From Pseudomonas prosekii (GTDB lineage Bacteria > Pseudomonadota > Gammaproteobacteria > Pseudomonadales > Pseudomonadaceae), in the NCBI RefSeq assembly GCF_900105155.1, contig NZ_LT629762.1:806001-870000 (forward strand): a stretch of 64,000 nt of DNA. The letters run 5' to 3'. The notes beneath the pieces were generated by a model, which was not told where the DNA came from, did not search any database, and saw only the letters and a program-made list of their open reading frames with translations. Position numbers and translations under genes: made by a program. Below, piece by piece: positions 33,078 to 42,608 of this stretch. Within the stretch, counting starts at the first letter, position 1, and the number at the start of each line of letters is the position of its first letter.

Positions 33078-33419
33078 TTATGCGAGTAGCCCTCGTACCT
33101 CCTGCTTGACGCCCCAGCCCTCGATAATTCCGCCCAGAGGCTCGACCACCGCCTCGAAATCCTGCTCGAAATCGCCAATACCGTCGTAGGTGGCGTGCAT
33201 CACTTTGCTTAATTCCAAATGCCAGGCGCCGTCGTCACGCACGCTGACCTGCGCGTTCAGCGATTCACCACAAAAATGCACTGCTGCTCTGCGGGCCCGT
33301 TCCTCGTCCGGGAAAATTGCGTAAAACTCGATGGGATGGAACCGTGAAAAATCGAAACCGCCTTCCTTCATGCGGCGCAGCACGCTGGTGCTGATGTCTT
33401 CTTGATAGGCTGTGCTCAT
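33078..33419 (-). CDS. RraB family ribonuclease E regulator-like protein
   Basis: 113 residues from ATG 33419 with AGGAGG eight bases upstream, which excludes the longer frame to 33542. Pattern fits the RraB/DUF695-like family: an N-terminal helix (SVLRRMKEGGFDFSRFHPIEFYAIFPDEERARRAA), a beta strand with AQVSVRDDGAWHLELSKVM, and a C-terminal FEQDFEAVVEPLGGIIEGWGVK. In E. coli the family protein inhibits RNase E, and such a role here is only inferred. Acidic, cytoplasmic. Confidence 0.78.
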   Translation of the reverse strand: MSTAYQEDISTSVLRRMKEGGFDFSRFHPIEFYAIFPDEERARRAAVHFCGESLNAQVSVRDDGAWHLELSKVMHATYDGIGDFEQDFEAVVEPLGGIIEGWGVKQEVRGLLA

Positions 33420-33639
33420 GAATCGTCCTCCTGAAAAATATGGATAGACTTTCCGTACTCCCATTGCCCGCGACCGATTGGCGAGGACATTACGCCAACC
33501 CGTCATCAGGTTGCCGCCGGGGTTTAAGCATGTAGCTGACAAGACCAGACCTTAGCGATCCAATCGCTGATCTCGCTTGCAGAGTAGCCCCATCTCGGAG
33601 CTGCTGCCAAGGTCTGGTTGAGAATGAGACAGATGAGGT

Positions 33640-33873
33640 TCAGGCAGGCGTAATGCCGAGGATTTCTATGCTGTTCTGGGTTTTCAGACTTTTGACGCTG
33701 GCATCAGTGGTCCGGCCTTCCAGATCATTCAGATCCAGCTCGGCAGCCACCGGCAGGAATCGAGCCTTGATGAGTTTGGCGGCGTGCTCGTTATCCGGGC
33801 ATTCCTCGCACTCGAAGACTTCATCGACCGTTTCACCGTGATCATCTACGAAAGTGATTTTCCACTTTGACAT
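33640..33873 (-). CDS. 77-residue acidic hypothetical protein
   Basis: Starts MSKWKITFVDDHGETVDEVF with a perfect GAGGAGG ribosome site eight bases before the ATG. A CEECPDNEHAAKL segment (about 22-34) contains two cysteines in CxxC spacing, possibly a metal site. The end is LKTQNSIEILGITPA. No domain recognised. It lies 220 bp upstream of the RraB-family gene on the same strand. The strong ribosome site and clean frame argue for a real gene. Confidence 0.68.
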   Translation of the reverse strand: MSKWKITFVDDHGETVDEVFECEECPDNEHAAKLIKARFLPVAAELDLNDLEGRTTDASVKSLKTQNSIEILGITPA

Positions 33874-33983
33874 CAGTGCCTCCTCGATCAAACCCGCAAA
33901 TGGGCTTACAACTATCTGGACTTTTGCACTGTGTGATCGTTCAAACGGATTGCGTCACTGGGTCAGCAAAAACTTACCGCAAC

Positions 33984-34080
33984 CCTGTAGAAGCAAAGCT
34001 TGCTCGCGAAGACGCTGTATCAGTCAAAACATCTGTCGACGGGTACACCGCTTTCGCGAGCAAGCTCTGCTCCTACGGGG
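33984..34080. repeat. Paired REP element (TTGCTCGCGA subtype)
   Basis: CTGTAGAAGCAAAGCTTGCT and its complement flank about 45 bases downstream of speE. Confidence 0.88.
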
Positions 34081-34101
34081 ATTTCGTTGCTTCGGAACGG
34101 G

Positions 34102-34977
<876 letters not shown>

Positions 34978-35120
34978 GGGAAGTGCTCCGATGAATGCGG
35001 CGGCAACGGACGGTTACCCGCCCATGATGGCCAATCGAAAGGCTCGATTGCCCGGGAAAGGCGCGCATTCTACGTTGCGGAACATGACAGGTCGAACCTC
35101 ACATGATCACGCACCGAATT

Positions 35121-35217
35121 CCTGCAGGAGCGAGGCTTGCCCGCGACGGCGTAGTGTCAGTCGATATCAATGTCGAATGACACGACCTCTTCGCGGGCAA
35201 GCCTCGCCCCTGCAGGG
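35121..35217. repeat. Paired REP element (CCCGCGAA subtype)
   Basis: CTGCAGGAGCGAGGCTTGCC and its complement flank about 45 bases. The unit ends are CTGCAGG instead of the usual CTGTAGG, with the compensating change in both arms. Confidence 0.88.
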
Positions 35218-35232
35218 GAGCCGGGTACAAGG

Positions 35233-35424
35233 TCAGATGCGCACATTGCCTCGTGGTCCGGCGATGGCCCAGATGATCAGGCCCAGCACCGGCAGCAACA
35301 GGATCAGCAGCACCCAGACGATTTTCATCCCGGTGGTAGCGCCGCTTTTCAGCACGTTGATGATGGCCCAGATGTCGAGGGCGAAAATGATCAGGCCAAT
35401 CAGACCGTTAAACGTCGAACCCAT
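35233..35424 (-). CDS. Small membrane protein with PLDc_N domain
   Basis: 63 residues with two hydrophobic helices (GLIGLIIFALDIWAIINVL and IVWVLLILLLPVLGLIIWAIAGPR). The pattern WVLLILLLPVLGLIIW..GPR is the phospholipase D-nuclease N-terminal (PLDc_N) membrane module, here stand-alone as often in Pseudomonas. No enzymatic residues. Function unknown; an inner-membrane location is predicted. GGGAGCAACACC precedes the ATG. Confidence 0.8.
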   Translation of the reverse strand: MGSTFNGLIGLIIFALDIWAIINVLKSGATTGMKIVWVLLILLLPVLGLIIWAIAGPRGNVRI

Positions 35425-35495
35425 GGTGTTGCTCCCTAGATAGTGGCATGCAGTCTTAGGATAGCCGGCCCTGACGAGGGTTCCGTTTTATTGCA

Positions 35496-36026
35496 TTAAA
35501 CGTGAATCGCCACTTTCAGCGCTTCCAGAGACGGCGCGGCAGCGATGCCGACTTCGGCGCACAACTGCAGAACACGCGGCACGTCGTTGCCGTAAACCAG
35601 CACCACTTGCAGTTCGTCGTCGAGCAACTGGCTGAAGTTCATCAGCGTGTAACCGCCGTTTTCCTTGTTCATGCTGCTCATCTGCACCTGGATGCGGTTG
35701 AGCGCCGTCAGGGCTTCAGTCTTGGCCAGTTGCTTGGGTTTGACGTTGAAGTCGACGCCGGGGCCGAACGAGGCGACGATCTGCGCGAACAAGTCCATGT
35801 AGGTGTCAGCCTGAAACAGGACGGTTTCCGGCAGACTGCCGACCACCACCCACTCGCCCAATGGCATCGGGAAGGTGTCGTCGTAGTTGATGTCGGGATT
35901 GGCTGTCAGGAAAGCTTGCGGATCAGCGTAGGCCTGCGCCGCTTCGTCAGCGATCTTGAGGATTTCGTCATCGCCCATGCACCCGGAGCTGATTTTGCTG
36001 ATGAGTTCGACGAGTGCGGTTTTCAT
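35496..36026 (-). CDS. Conserved hypothetical protein, 176 residues
   Basis: Soluble, acidic, without signal peptide. MKTALVELISKISSGCMGDDEILKIADEAAQAYADPQAFLTAN looks helical; then PMPLGEWVVVGSLPETVLFQADTYMDLFAQIVASFG and YTLMNFSQLLDDELQVVLVYGNDVPRVLQLCAEVG suggest alternating strands and helices. I do not recognise a named domain. GAAGGAG-type purines occur upstream (CTTCGCTACAGG on the complement). It is bounded by REP and PLDc_N genes; no functional context. Confidence 0.65.
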   Translation of the reverse strand: MKTALVELISKISSGCMGDDEILKIADEAAQAYADPQAFLTANPDINYDDTFPMPLGEWVVVGSLPETVLFQADTYMDLFAQIVASFGPGVDFNVKPKQLAKTEALTALNRIQVQMSSMNKENGGYTLMNFSQLLDDELQVVLVYGNDVPRVLQLCAEVGIAAAPSLEALKVAIHV

Positions 36027-36095
36027 GGCGCGGATCCTGTAGCGAAGGAGAATTTTGAGGGCGCGAAGGATACAGCATTACGCCGCCCATTGACG

Positions 36096-36166
36096 CTGTA
36101 GGAGCCTGGCTTGCCCGCGATGACATCAGCAAAATCGCCATCGCGGGCAAGCCAGGCTCCTACGGG
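36096..36166. repeat. Paired REP element (CCCGCGA subtype, short spacer)
   Basis: CTGTAGGAGCCTGGCTTGCC and its complement are separated by about 20 bases. The arms carry CCTGGC/GCCAGG, a compensated variant of the usual CGAGGC. Confidence 0.88.
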
Positions 36167-36185
36167 ATCAGCGGCAGGTTCGGGT

Positions 36186-36704
36186 TCAGGCCAGCAGCTT
36201 CTCCAGTTGCGCCATGGTATCCACCGCGCCCATGGTTTTCGCCGCATCGATTGCGGTCACGCCATTGGCGTCCTTGGCGCGCGGGTCGGCACCTTTGCTG
36301 ATCAGGTAATCGACGATTTCCACGCGGTTGAACATCGCCGCCATCATCAGCGCCGTGCGGCCATCGAACGACGAGCCGTCAACCTGCGCCCCGCCTTCCA
36401 CCAGCGCTTTGACCACCGCCAGATCGCCCTTGTACGCGGCGCCGGCAATCGGGCTCTGGCCGTTGTCGTTGCGGATCTCGGGATCGGCCTTGTGCTCGAG
36501 CAATACTTTCACCGTCTCGGCGTGACAGTGGTACGCAGCGAGCATCAACAACGTGTCGCCCTTGTGGTTGCGCAGGTTCGGCGGCAAGCCTTTGGTCAGC
36601 AGCGCAGCCATCATCGCGGCATCGCCCTCGCGCGCTTTGTTGAACACCTGTTCGGCAAATTCAGCAGCTTCTTCGGGCGTCATCTGGCGGCTTTGGTCTG
36701 ACAT
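36186..36704 (-). CDS. Ankyrin-repeat protein
   Basis: 172 residues from ATG 36704 (GGAG four bases upstream). Three to four ankyrin repeats are readable from about residue 45: NHKGDTLLMLAAYHCHAETVKVLLEHKADPE, NDNGQSPIAGAAYKGDLAVVKALVEGGAQVD, FDGRTALMMAAMFNRVEIVDYLISKGADP, and a partial fourth. No signal peptide, so cytoplasmic, unlike the periplasmic AnkB of catalase operons. Binding partner unknown. No catalase gene nearby. Confidence 0.88.
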   Translation of the reverse strand: MSDQSRQMTPEEAAEFAEQVFNKAREGDAAMMAALLTKGLPPNLRNHKGDTLLMLAAYHCHAETVKVLLEHKADPEIRNDNGQSPIAGAAYKGDLAVVKALVEGGAQVDGSSFDGRTALMMAAMFNRVEIVDYLISKGADPRAKDANGVTAIDAAKTMGAVDTMAQLEKLLA

Positions 36705-36800
36705 AGGGACTCCATAATTGGTCGTTCGCAAAAGCCGACAGTTTCCCGAGCGCCCTCGCGCCTGTCACTCATTTTTTCTCATGCGCTGCCATAGCCAGAT

Positions 36801-38639
36801 TTAATAGCGGTACTTGCCCGCGTAAATATCTGCCAGTACCTGCGTGGTCACTTGCACGTAAGTCTGGCTGCCCGGCAGCCACGCATAGATCGGATCATCA
36901 GCGGTTTTGCCCGGATCGAAACCCTCATCCTTGAGCCGGGTTTTCTGATATTTGAAGGTCCCGGTGGTTTCCATTTTGACCTTCACCCGCAGAAACAACG
37001 GCACTGCGTACGCCGGCATTTGTGCCTGCAAAAAACTCAGCAATTCGCTGAAATCCAGGGTCGCCAGCGACTCGGCCGGCGTGATCGCGGCCATGCCGGC
37101 GCGGCCATTGGTGTTGCAGATTTCCACGCCGTACGCCACGGCTTCGGAAATGTTCGGGTGCAGCAGCAGAATGTTTTCGACTTCGGTGGTCGAGACGTTT
37201 TCGCCCTTCCAGCGATAAGTGTCGCCCAAGCGATCAACAAACTGCGCATGGCCAAAACCGATGTTGCGCAACAAGTCGCCGGTATTGAAATAGCGGTCGC
37301 CTTTGCTGAACACATCGCGGAGCACGACTTTTTCGGTTTTCTGCGGATCGGTGTAGCCGTCCAGCGGCGCTTTGTCGTCGATTCTGGCGAGCAATAAACC
37401 CTGCCCGCCCTTGGCGACTTTGCTCATCAAACCCTTGGCGTTGCGAATTGGCGCGCCGCTGTCGTGGTCGTACGCCACCAGCTCCCAGTTCATCAATGAG
37501 AAACCGATGGTGTTGTCGAAGTTGAGAATGTTGCTGAAACCAATGTTGCCGTCGCTCGCCGCGTAGAGCTCGCAGATGTGGCCGACGCCGAAGCGCGTCT
37601 TGAATTGTTGCCACGCGCCGGGGCGCAGGCCGTTGCCGATCATCTTGGTCACGCCGTGTTGGTTGTCATCGGCGCTGGGCGGTTGATCGACCAGGTAACG
37701 GCACAATTCGCCGACATAACCGAGGGTGGTCGCGCGGTATTTGCGCACGTCGCTCCAGAACTGGCTGGCGCTGAATTTGCGGCGAATCGCAAACGCCGAG
37801 GCGCCGCTGATCGCCGAGCCCCAGCACACGCACAGGCCGGTGGCGTGATACAGCGGCAACGGGCAATAGACGACGTCTTCGGGGCGCATGTCCAACGCGA
37901 TCAAACCAAAACTCGCCGAGCTGCGCATCCAGCGCCCGTGTTTGAACACGCCGGCCTTGGGCAGCCCGGTGGTGCCGGAGGTGTAGATGTAAAAGCAGGT
38001 GTCATCGCAAAACACCTGTTGGCTGCTTGGCGGGTTGTGGTTTCGGCTGGCGTCGCCAGCGTCGGCGCTGACTTCCATCAAGTTGATAAAGCCGTCGGGC
38101 GAAATGCCCGGACTGCCATAAGTTTCGCGGTCGGCGACAAACCAGGTGCGGGTTTCGGCAATCGCTACGCGCTGGCGGACTGCGGAATACGCCGGCACCA
38201 GCTCTTCGCCGACGATGATCGCGACCGGCGCCACGAGGTTAAGGCTGTGAACCAGCGCGTCACGAGTCTGCGAAGTGTTGAGCAACGCGCTGATCGCGCC
38301 GACCTTGGCCACGGCGAGAATGCTCACCAGCAGTTCCGGGCGGTTCTCGATGAAAATCGCCACCGCGTCGCCCTTGCCGATGCCTTGGCTGATCAGATGA
38401 TGAGCGATGCGATTGGCCCACTGATTGACCTGCGCATAGGTCAGCGCCACGTCGTTTTGCAGCAGCGCGAGGCCGTCGGGGTTGCGCAAAGTCGCCTGTT
38501 CGAAGGTCCAGGCAAGGCCACACGGTTGGGTCGGGTCCTTGACGTTGGCGACTTTCATGCCCTTCACCACGCGGGGAATGGCTTTGGCGATCGTCGGTAA
38601 TTTGCGGAGCATCATGCCCCAGGTGATCGTGTCGCGCAT
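36801..38639 (-). CDS. Long-chain acyl-CoA synthetase (FadD6/FATP-like)
   Basis: 612 residues, within the size range of this subfamily. ANL-superfamily motifs: P-loop FYIYTSGTTGLPKAGV (about 218-233), CPLPLYHATG (about 263), LYAASDGNIGF (about 363), the adenylate-binding GDRYFNTGDLLR (about 450) and the C-terminal KGENVSTTEVE hinge (about 480), with the lysine in GTFKYQKTRLK (about 575). It activates fatty or related carboxylic acids to CoA thioesters. GGGAGCTACC precedes the ATG. Divergent from the DUF3509 gene, and no operon partner. Confidence 0.88.
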   Translation of the reverse strand: MRDTITWGMMLRKLPTIAKAIPRVVKGMKVANVKDPTQPCGLAWTFEQATLRNPDGLALLQNDVALTYAQVNQWANRIAHHLISQGIGKGDAVAIFIENRPELLVSILAVAKVGAISALLNTSQTRDALVHSLNLVAPVAIIVGEELVPAYSAVRQRVAIAETRTWFVADRETYGSPGISPDGFINLMEVSADAGDASRNHNPPSSQQVFCDDTCFYIYTSGTTGLPKAGVFKHGRWMRSSASFGLIALDMRPEDVVYCPLPLYHATGLCVCWGSAISGASAFAIRRKFSASQFWSDVRKYRATTLGYVGELCRYLVDQPPSADDNQHGVTKMIGNGLRPGAWQQFKTRFGVGHICELYAASDGNIGFSNILNFDNTIGFSLMNWELVAYDHDSGAPIRNAKGLMSKVAKGGQGLLLARIDDKAPLDGYTDPQKTEKVVLRDVFSKGDRYFNTGDLLRNIGFGHAQFVDRLGDTYRWKGENVSTTEVENILLLHPNISEAVAYGVEICNTNGRAGMAAITPAESLATLDFSELLSFLQAQMPAYAVPLFLRVKVKMETTGTFKYQKTRLKDEGFDPGKTADDPIYAWLPGSQTYVQVTTQVLADIYAGKYRY

Positions 38640-38798
38640 GGTAGCTCCCGGTCGGTCTTCTTATTATCGGGCGGCATGGAATGAGCCCGAAAATACGTCA
38701 GCCGTTCCGACGCTGTACACGCGGTTTTTGCAATGTTTTGTATCCGCTGCCGGGACACGCGAAAACACGATCCTTGCTTGTGCCTTTGGTTCCGTTGA

Positions 38799-38857
38799 AT
38801 CGTGCAAAACCACGCAAAATGCAGGATGCACGATGGCTATTCATGCAGATTGCACGA
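38799..38857. promoter_or_regulatory. Three TGCACGA/TCGTGCA elements, candidate enhancer sites
   Basis: ATCGTGCA (38799-38806) and TGCACGAT (38827-38834) form an inverted pair, and TGCACGA recurs at 38851-38857. They lie about 90-150 bases upstream of the start expected from the sigma-54-like promoter at 38920, the normal range for enhancer-binding activators. Confidence 0.4.
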
Positions 38858-38919
38858 AAGCACAAATTCGACATATAAATAACTTGTTGATTTATAACGA
38901 TTTTTTAATTGCCTCGTGC

Positions 38920-38935
38920 TGGCACAATCACTGCA
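38920..38935 (+). promoter_or_regulatory. Candidate sigma-54 promoter for the DUF3509 gene
   Basis: TGGCACAATCACTGCA matches the -24/-12 consensus TGGCACRNNNNTTGCW at 15 of 16 positions, with the invariant GG and GC correctly spaced. The start would be near 38946, 37 bases before the coding start. An A+T-rich stretch (38880-38910) upstream could bind IHF. Confidence 0.55.
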
Positions 38936-38982
38936 ACTACCTCTCCATGCTTGCTAATCAAGTGCTAACGGAGCTGATAGAC

Positions 38983-39261
38983 ATGAGCCTGATCCAAGAA
39001 AAATTTAACTCCCTGTTCTCCAACTTCGACGTGACCACCCAGGCTCGACCTGACGGTGGCATCCTGCTGACATTGCGCAGCGCCGAAGGCAAAGTGTTCA
39101 AACGCTCGATCTCTTACCAGCAGTTGCACGCTGGCGATCAGTTGTCGTGGGTGATCAGCGCGATCCGCCGTGACCTGGCTGAACAGGCCAGTGAACTGCC
39201 GCAGATTTCGATGCTGCAGAGCCAACAACGATTTGCCCTGCCGACGTACCACTCGGCGTAA
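38983..39261 (+). CDS. DUF3509 family protein
   Basis: 92 residues from ATG 38983 (AACGGAGCTGATAGAC gives GGAG). Recognised from MSLIQEKFNSLFSNFDVTTQARPDGGILLTLRS and FKRSISYQQLHAGDQLSWVISAIRRDLAEQ, the pattern of the small Pseudomonas DUF3509 family. Soluble, alpha/beta. The open frame runs far upstream (to 38482) only because of antisense overlap with the acyl-CoA synthetase gene. A sigma-54-type promoter and enhancer-like repeats upstream suggest nitrogen- or metabolite-controlled expression. Function unknown. Confidence 0.8.
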   Translation: MSLIQEKFNSLFSNFDVTTQARPDGGILLTLRSAEGKVFKRSISYQQLHAGDQLSWVISAIRRDLAEQASELPQISMLQSQQRFALPTYHSA

Positions 39262-39283
39262 ATCGTTCGACGCTGCAAACAGA

Positions 39284-39318
39284 CAGGCCGTGAGCGTTAT
39301 CGCTTCACGGCCTGAGTT
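39284..39318 (+). terminator. Hairpin terminator after the DUF3509 gene
   Basis: CAGGCCGTGAGCG / CGCTTCACGGCCTG pair over 13 bases with one bulge and a TTAT loop, followed by AGTTGTTTG. The stem is strong; the T tract is imperfect. Confidence 0.55.
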
Positions 39319-39357
39319 GTTTGTGGGGTCTGCAACCCTATTGAATCCTGCGCACAC

Positions 39358-39451
39358 CCTGTGGGAGCGAGCTTGCTCGCGATGGCGGTCTAGCAGTCAT
39401 CCATTGGTTAACTGATCGGACGCTATCGCGAGCAAGCTCGCTCCCACAGGG
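39358..39451. repeat. Paired REP element (TTGCTCGCGA subtype)
   Basis: CTGTGGGAGCGAGCTTGCTC and its complement flank about 45 bases between the convergent DUF3509 and mtnC genes. Confidence 0.9.
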
Positions 39452-39478
39452 ATTGTGGTGTTGCGCAGGTTTGGTGGT

Positions 39479-40162
39479 TTAGAACACGCAGGGATCGATT
39501 TTGCCGAAGCTGTCGACGGTCACGTGCCCTGCCAACTCGCCACCCTCACGCGCCAACCCGCACGTTGCCATGCCCGCAGTTCGCGCCGCGTCGAGTTCTT
39601 CGACGATGTCGGACAGGAACAGAATCTCCCCCGCTGTCACGCCAATCGCCTGGGTAATGCGCTGATACGACTGCGCCTCACGTTTCGGCCCGGAGGTCGT
39701 GTCGAAATACCCGCTGAACAGCGGCGACAAATCCCCCGCCTCCGAGCAACCGAAGATCAGCTTCTGTGCCTGGATCGAGCCGGAGGAATACACAAACAGT
39801 TGAAAACCGTCCTGATGCCAGCGCTTCAGCGCGTCAACCGCGTCCGGGTAAACGTGGCCCTTCAACTGCCCGGCCTGATAACCCTGCTCCCAGACCATGC
39901 CCTGGATTGCCTTCAGCGGCGTGGCTTTGCGGTCTTCGGCGATCCAGCCCAGCAGAATCTCGATGACTCGCTCGACATCCGCCTGCGGTTCATTGCTGTC
40001 ACGGCGCACGGCATCCAGTTGCTCGGCGACATCGGCGCGACCAGCGTTTTGCCGAACGAAGTCCGGCAAGTGTTTGGCGGCGTACGGGAACAGCACGTCG
40101 AAGACAAAACTCACCGCGCTGGTGGTGCCTTCGATGTCGGTGAGAATCGCTTTGATCGGCAT
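39479..40162 (-). CDS. mtnC: Enolase-phosphatase MtnC (acireductone synthase)
   Basis: Converts 2,3-diketo-5-methylthiopentyl-1-phosphate to acireductone in methionine salvage. 227 residues from ATG 40162. HAD motif I is [15 protein letters not shown] (MtnC-type DIEGTT, Asp nucleophile at about 9), motif II is [10 protein letters not shown] (about 125), and motif IV is [14 protein letters not shown] (about 185). The gene start is 4 bases past the mtnD stop. Last gene of the minus-strand salvage operon. Confidence 0.95.
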   Translation of the reverse strand: MPIKAILTDIEGTTSAVSFVFDVLFPYAAKHLPDFVRQNAGRADVAEQLDAVRRDSNEPQADVERVIEILLGWIAEDRKATPLKAIQGMVWEQGYQAGQLKGHVYPDAVDALKRWHQDGFQLFVYSSGSIQAQKLIFGCSEAGDLSPLFSGYFDTTSGPKREAQSYQRITQAIGVTAGEILFLSDIVEELDAARTAGMATCGLAREGGELAGHVTVDSFGKIDPCVF

Positions 40163-40166
40163 CGGC

Positions 40167-40712
40167 TCAGTCCTCCAGGCGTGGGAAACGGCTGGCGATG
40201 TCTTCGCCGGTGAATTTGGCCACCCAGCCTTCAGCATTGTTAAACAGACGAATCGCCACGAAATGCGGATGTTCGCCCATGTCGAACCAGTGCGGCGTGC
40301 CGGCCGGCACCGAAATCAGGTCGTTTTTTTCGCAGAGCACGGCGTACACGTAATCGTCGATGTGCAGGGTAAACAAGCCACGCCCGGCGACGAAAAATCT
40401 GACTTCGTCTTCGCCATGTCGGTGCTCATCGAGAAACTTGGCGCGCAACTCGGCTTTCTGCGGATGGTCGCTGTTCAGGCTGATGACATCGACAGTGACG
40501 TAACCGCGCTCGGTCATCAGTTTGTCGATTTGTTCCTGATACGCAGCGATCACTTTTTCCTGACTGGCGCCGGGCTGGATTTTTGCGGCGGCTTGCCAGC
40601 GGTCGAAACGCACGCCTTGTTCGGCGAGGGTCGAAGCGATGTCTTCGAAATGGGTCAATACCTTGTTGGGTATTTCCGGGCTGGAGACGTGATAAACGGA
40701 CAGGCTGCTCAT
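40167..40712 (-). CDS. mtnD: Acireductone dioxygenase MtnD
   Basis: Cupin metalloenzyme that oxidises acireductone to the methionine keto-acid precursor (Fe form) or to formate, CO and methylthiopropionate (Ni form). 181 residues. The metal-binding [12 protein letters not shown] (about 96-107) supplies two His and one Glu, and [12 protein letters not shown] (about 141-152) supplies the third His. Sits between mtnB (93 bp upstream) and mtnC (4 bp downstream). Confidence 0.95.
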   Translation of the reverse strand: MSSLSVYHVSSPEIPNKVLTHFEDIASTLAEQGVRFDRWQAAAKIQPGASQEKVIAAYQEQIDKLMTERGYVTVDVISLNSDHPQKAELRAKFLDEHRHGEDEVRFFVAGRGLFTLHIDDYVYAVLCEKNDLISVPAGTPHWFDMGEHPHFVAIRLFNNAEGWVAKFTGEDIASRFPRLED

Positions 40713-40805
40713 GGGGCAATTCCTCGGTAGCGGCAGCGCCGTCCGGTTCTTGCAGACCGGTCGGGCGCGGCGTTTAAACAGGCAAACACGCTGCTTCTGG
40801 TGAAG

Positions 40806-41432
40806 TCAGCCTTGGCGGTTCAGGACGCTGCGGGTCTTCAACTCGCACTCGAACAAAAATTCAAAAGCTTCGATCTGCCGCAACGCGTCGCTCATGCGCG
40901 CGCCCCAGGTGTAAAGGCCGTGGCCACGGATCAGATAACCAACGCAATCGGGATGGGCGTCGAGCCAAGGCTGCACCTTGGCGGCGAGGCGCGCAATGTC
41001 TTGATCATTGTCGAAAATCGGCACGCGCACCAACGATTCGTGGGTCGAAATACCGCTGAAGGCTTTCTGCAATTCGTAGTCTTCGAACTCGATAAAATCT
41101 TCCGGCGTCAGGCGCGACAGCACCGTGGCGTTGACCGAATGCGTGTGCAACACCGCGCCGATCTCCGTGCGCCAGCTATACAGCTGCGTGTGCAACAAGG
41201 TTTCGGCGGACGGTTTTTTGCCCGGCTCCAGGCTATTGCCCGACAGGTCGGTGGCCAGCACATCGTCGATGCCGAGCTGGCCTTTGTGCTTGCCGGATAC
41301 GGTCAGCAGCGCTTCGGTCGGCGACAGGCGCGTCGAGTAATTGCTGCTGGTGGCCGGCGACCAACCGCGTCCATAGAGAAAACGCCCGGCGTCGATGATT
41401 TCCAGGGCGAGGTGTTCACGGGTAAGGCTCAT
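40806..41432 (-). CDS. mtnB: Methylthioribulose-1-phosphate dehydratase MtnB
   Basis: Class II aldolase-fold zinc enzyme of methionine salvage. 208 residues. Zinc ligands in VLHTHSVNATVLSR (His-x-His, about 94-107) and GYLIRGHGLYTWG (third His, about 165-177). The acid/base Glu is in the KPSAETLLHTQLY stretch. Its ATG overlaps the stop of the MFS transporter gene by four bases, so the transporter and MtnB are co-translated. Confidence 0.95.
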   Translation of the reverse strand: MSLTREHLALEIIDAGRFLYGRGWSPATSSNYSTRLSPTEALLTVSGKHKGQLGIDDVLATDLSGNSLEPGKKPSAETLLHTQLYSWRTEIGAVLHTHSVNATVLSRLTPEDFIEFEDYELQKAFSGISTHESLVRVPIFDNDQDIARLAAKVQPWLDAHPDCVGYLIRGHGLYTWGARMSDALRQIEAFEFLFECELKTRSVLNRQG

Positions 41433-42574
41433 GGCCGGTCCTCTTGCATGCGTGTGGCAATGATAACGGCAGCGGCGAAGGCTGCGAGGCTGGCAATACT
41501 AAAGGTCAATGTTGCGCCGAGGGCATTCCAGCTGTAACCGGAATACAACGCGCCGAGCGCGCCGCCGGTGCCGGCCAACGCCGCGTATAACGCCTGGCCC
41601 TGACCTTGCTGGCGTGCGCCGAAACTACGTTGCACGAACTGGATGGCAGCAGCGTGAAAGCTGCCGAACGTTGCCGCGTGCAGCACTTGCGCGAACAGCA
41701 ACACCCAGAGAAATTCGGCAAACGAACCTAGCAGCAACCAGCGCAGCGCCGCCAGCAGAAAACTCGCCATCAGCACCCGGCGCACCGAGAAGCGCGCGAG
41801 GATTTTGCTCATGGCCAGGAACATCAGCACTTCAGCGACCACGCCGACCGCCCAGAGCATGCCGATCACGCCGCGGCTATAACCGAGTCGCTCAAGGTGC
41901 AAAGTCAGAAAGGTGTAATACGGGCCGTGGCTCATCTGCATCAGCGCCACGCAGGCATAAAACGCCAATACGCCGGGGCTGCGCAATTGCTTGAGAAAAC
42001 CCTGCCCCGCCACGCGTTCGCTGTGCAGCGGTTGCGCGTTCGGCACCCACACGCTGCTGACGACAATCCCGGCCATGATCAGCACCAGCGCAATCGGGTA
42101 GACGTCCAGGCTCAGCCATTCGAACACGCGCCCGAGCGCGACCACGGTGATGATGAAACCGATCGAGCCCCACAAGCGAATCTGGCTGTAACGCGAGGTC
42201 TGACCGTTCAAATGTGCGAGCGTGATCACTTCGAATTGCGGCAACACCGCGTGCCAGAAGAATGCGTGCAGCGCCATGACCATCGCCAGCCAGGCGTAGG
42301 TTTTGCTGACGAAGATCAGCGAGAACGTGAGCAACGTACAGACGGCGCCGAAACGCACGATGGCCAGGCGCCGGCCAGTGTAGTCGCCGAGCCAGCCCCA
42401 GATGTTAGGCGCGACGCAGCGCATCAACATCGGAATCGCCACCAGCTCGCCGATGCGCGCGCTGGAAAATCCGAGGTGATCGAAATACAGCGCCAGAAAT
42501 GGCGCTGTCGAACCGAGCAAGGCGAAATAGAACAGGTAAAAACTGGACAGCCGCCAGTACGGGAGCGCCGCCAT
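41429..42574 (-). CDS. MFS transporter (NupG/HcaT/LacY-like) in the methionine salvage operon
   Basis: 381 residues with about 12 hydrophobic segments. The opening YWRLSSFYLFYFALLGSTAPFLALYFDHLGFSSARIGELVAI and the loop GWLGDYTGRRLAIVRFG fit the MFS_1_like group (phenylpropionate/nucleoside-sugar type symporters). GAGGACC directly precedes the ATG. It overlaps mtnB by four bases and follows aroC by 34 bp. The same order (aroC, MFS, mtnB, mtnD, mtnC) is what I recall from P. aeruginosa. Uptake of a methylthio-nucleoside or methylthioribose is inferred from context only. Confidence 0.85.
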   Translation of the reverse strand: MAALPYWRLSSFYLFYFALLGSTAPFLALYFDHLGFSSARIGELVAIPMLMRCVAPNIWGWLGDYTGRRLAIVRFGAVCTLLTFSLIFVSKTYAWLAMVMALHAFFWHAVLPQFEVITLAHLNGQTSRYSQIRLWGSIGFIITVVALGRVFEWLSLDVYPIALVLIMAGIVVSSVWVPNAQPLHSERVAGQGFLKQLRSPGVLAFYACVALMQMSHGPYYTFLTLHLERLGYSRGVIGMLWAVGVVAEVLMFLAMSKILARFSVRRVLMASFLLAALRWLLLGSFAEFLWVLLFAQVLHAATFGSFHAAAIQFVQRSFGARQQGQGQALYAALAGTGGALGALYSGYSWNALGATLTFSIASLAAFAAAVIIATRMQEDRP

Positions 42575-42608
42575 GGTCCTCAGACCAAAACGGCTTTGAG
42601 GTCAGCCA

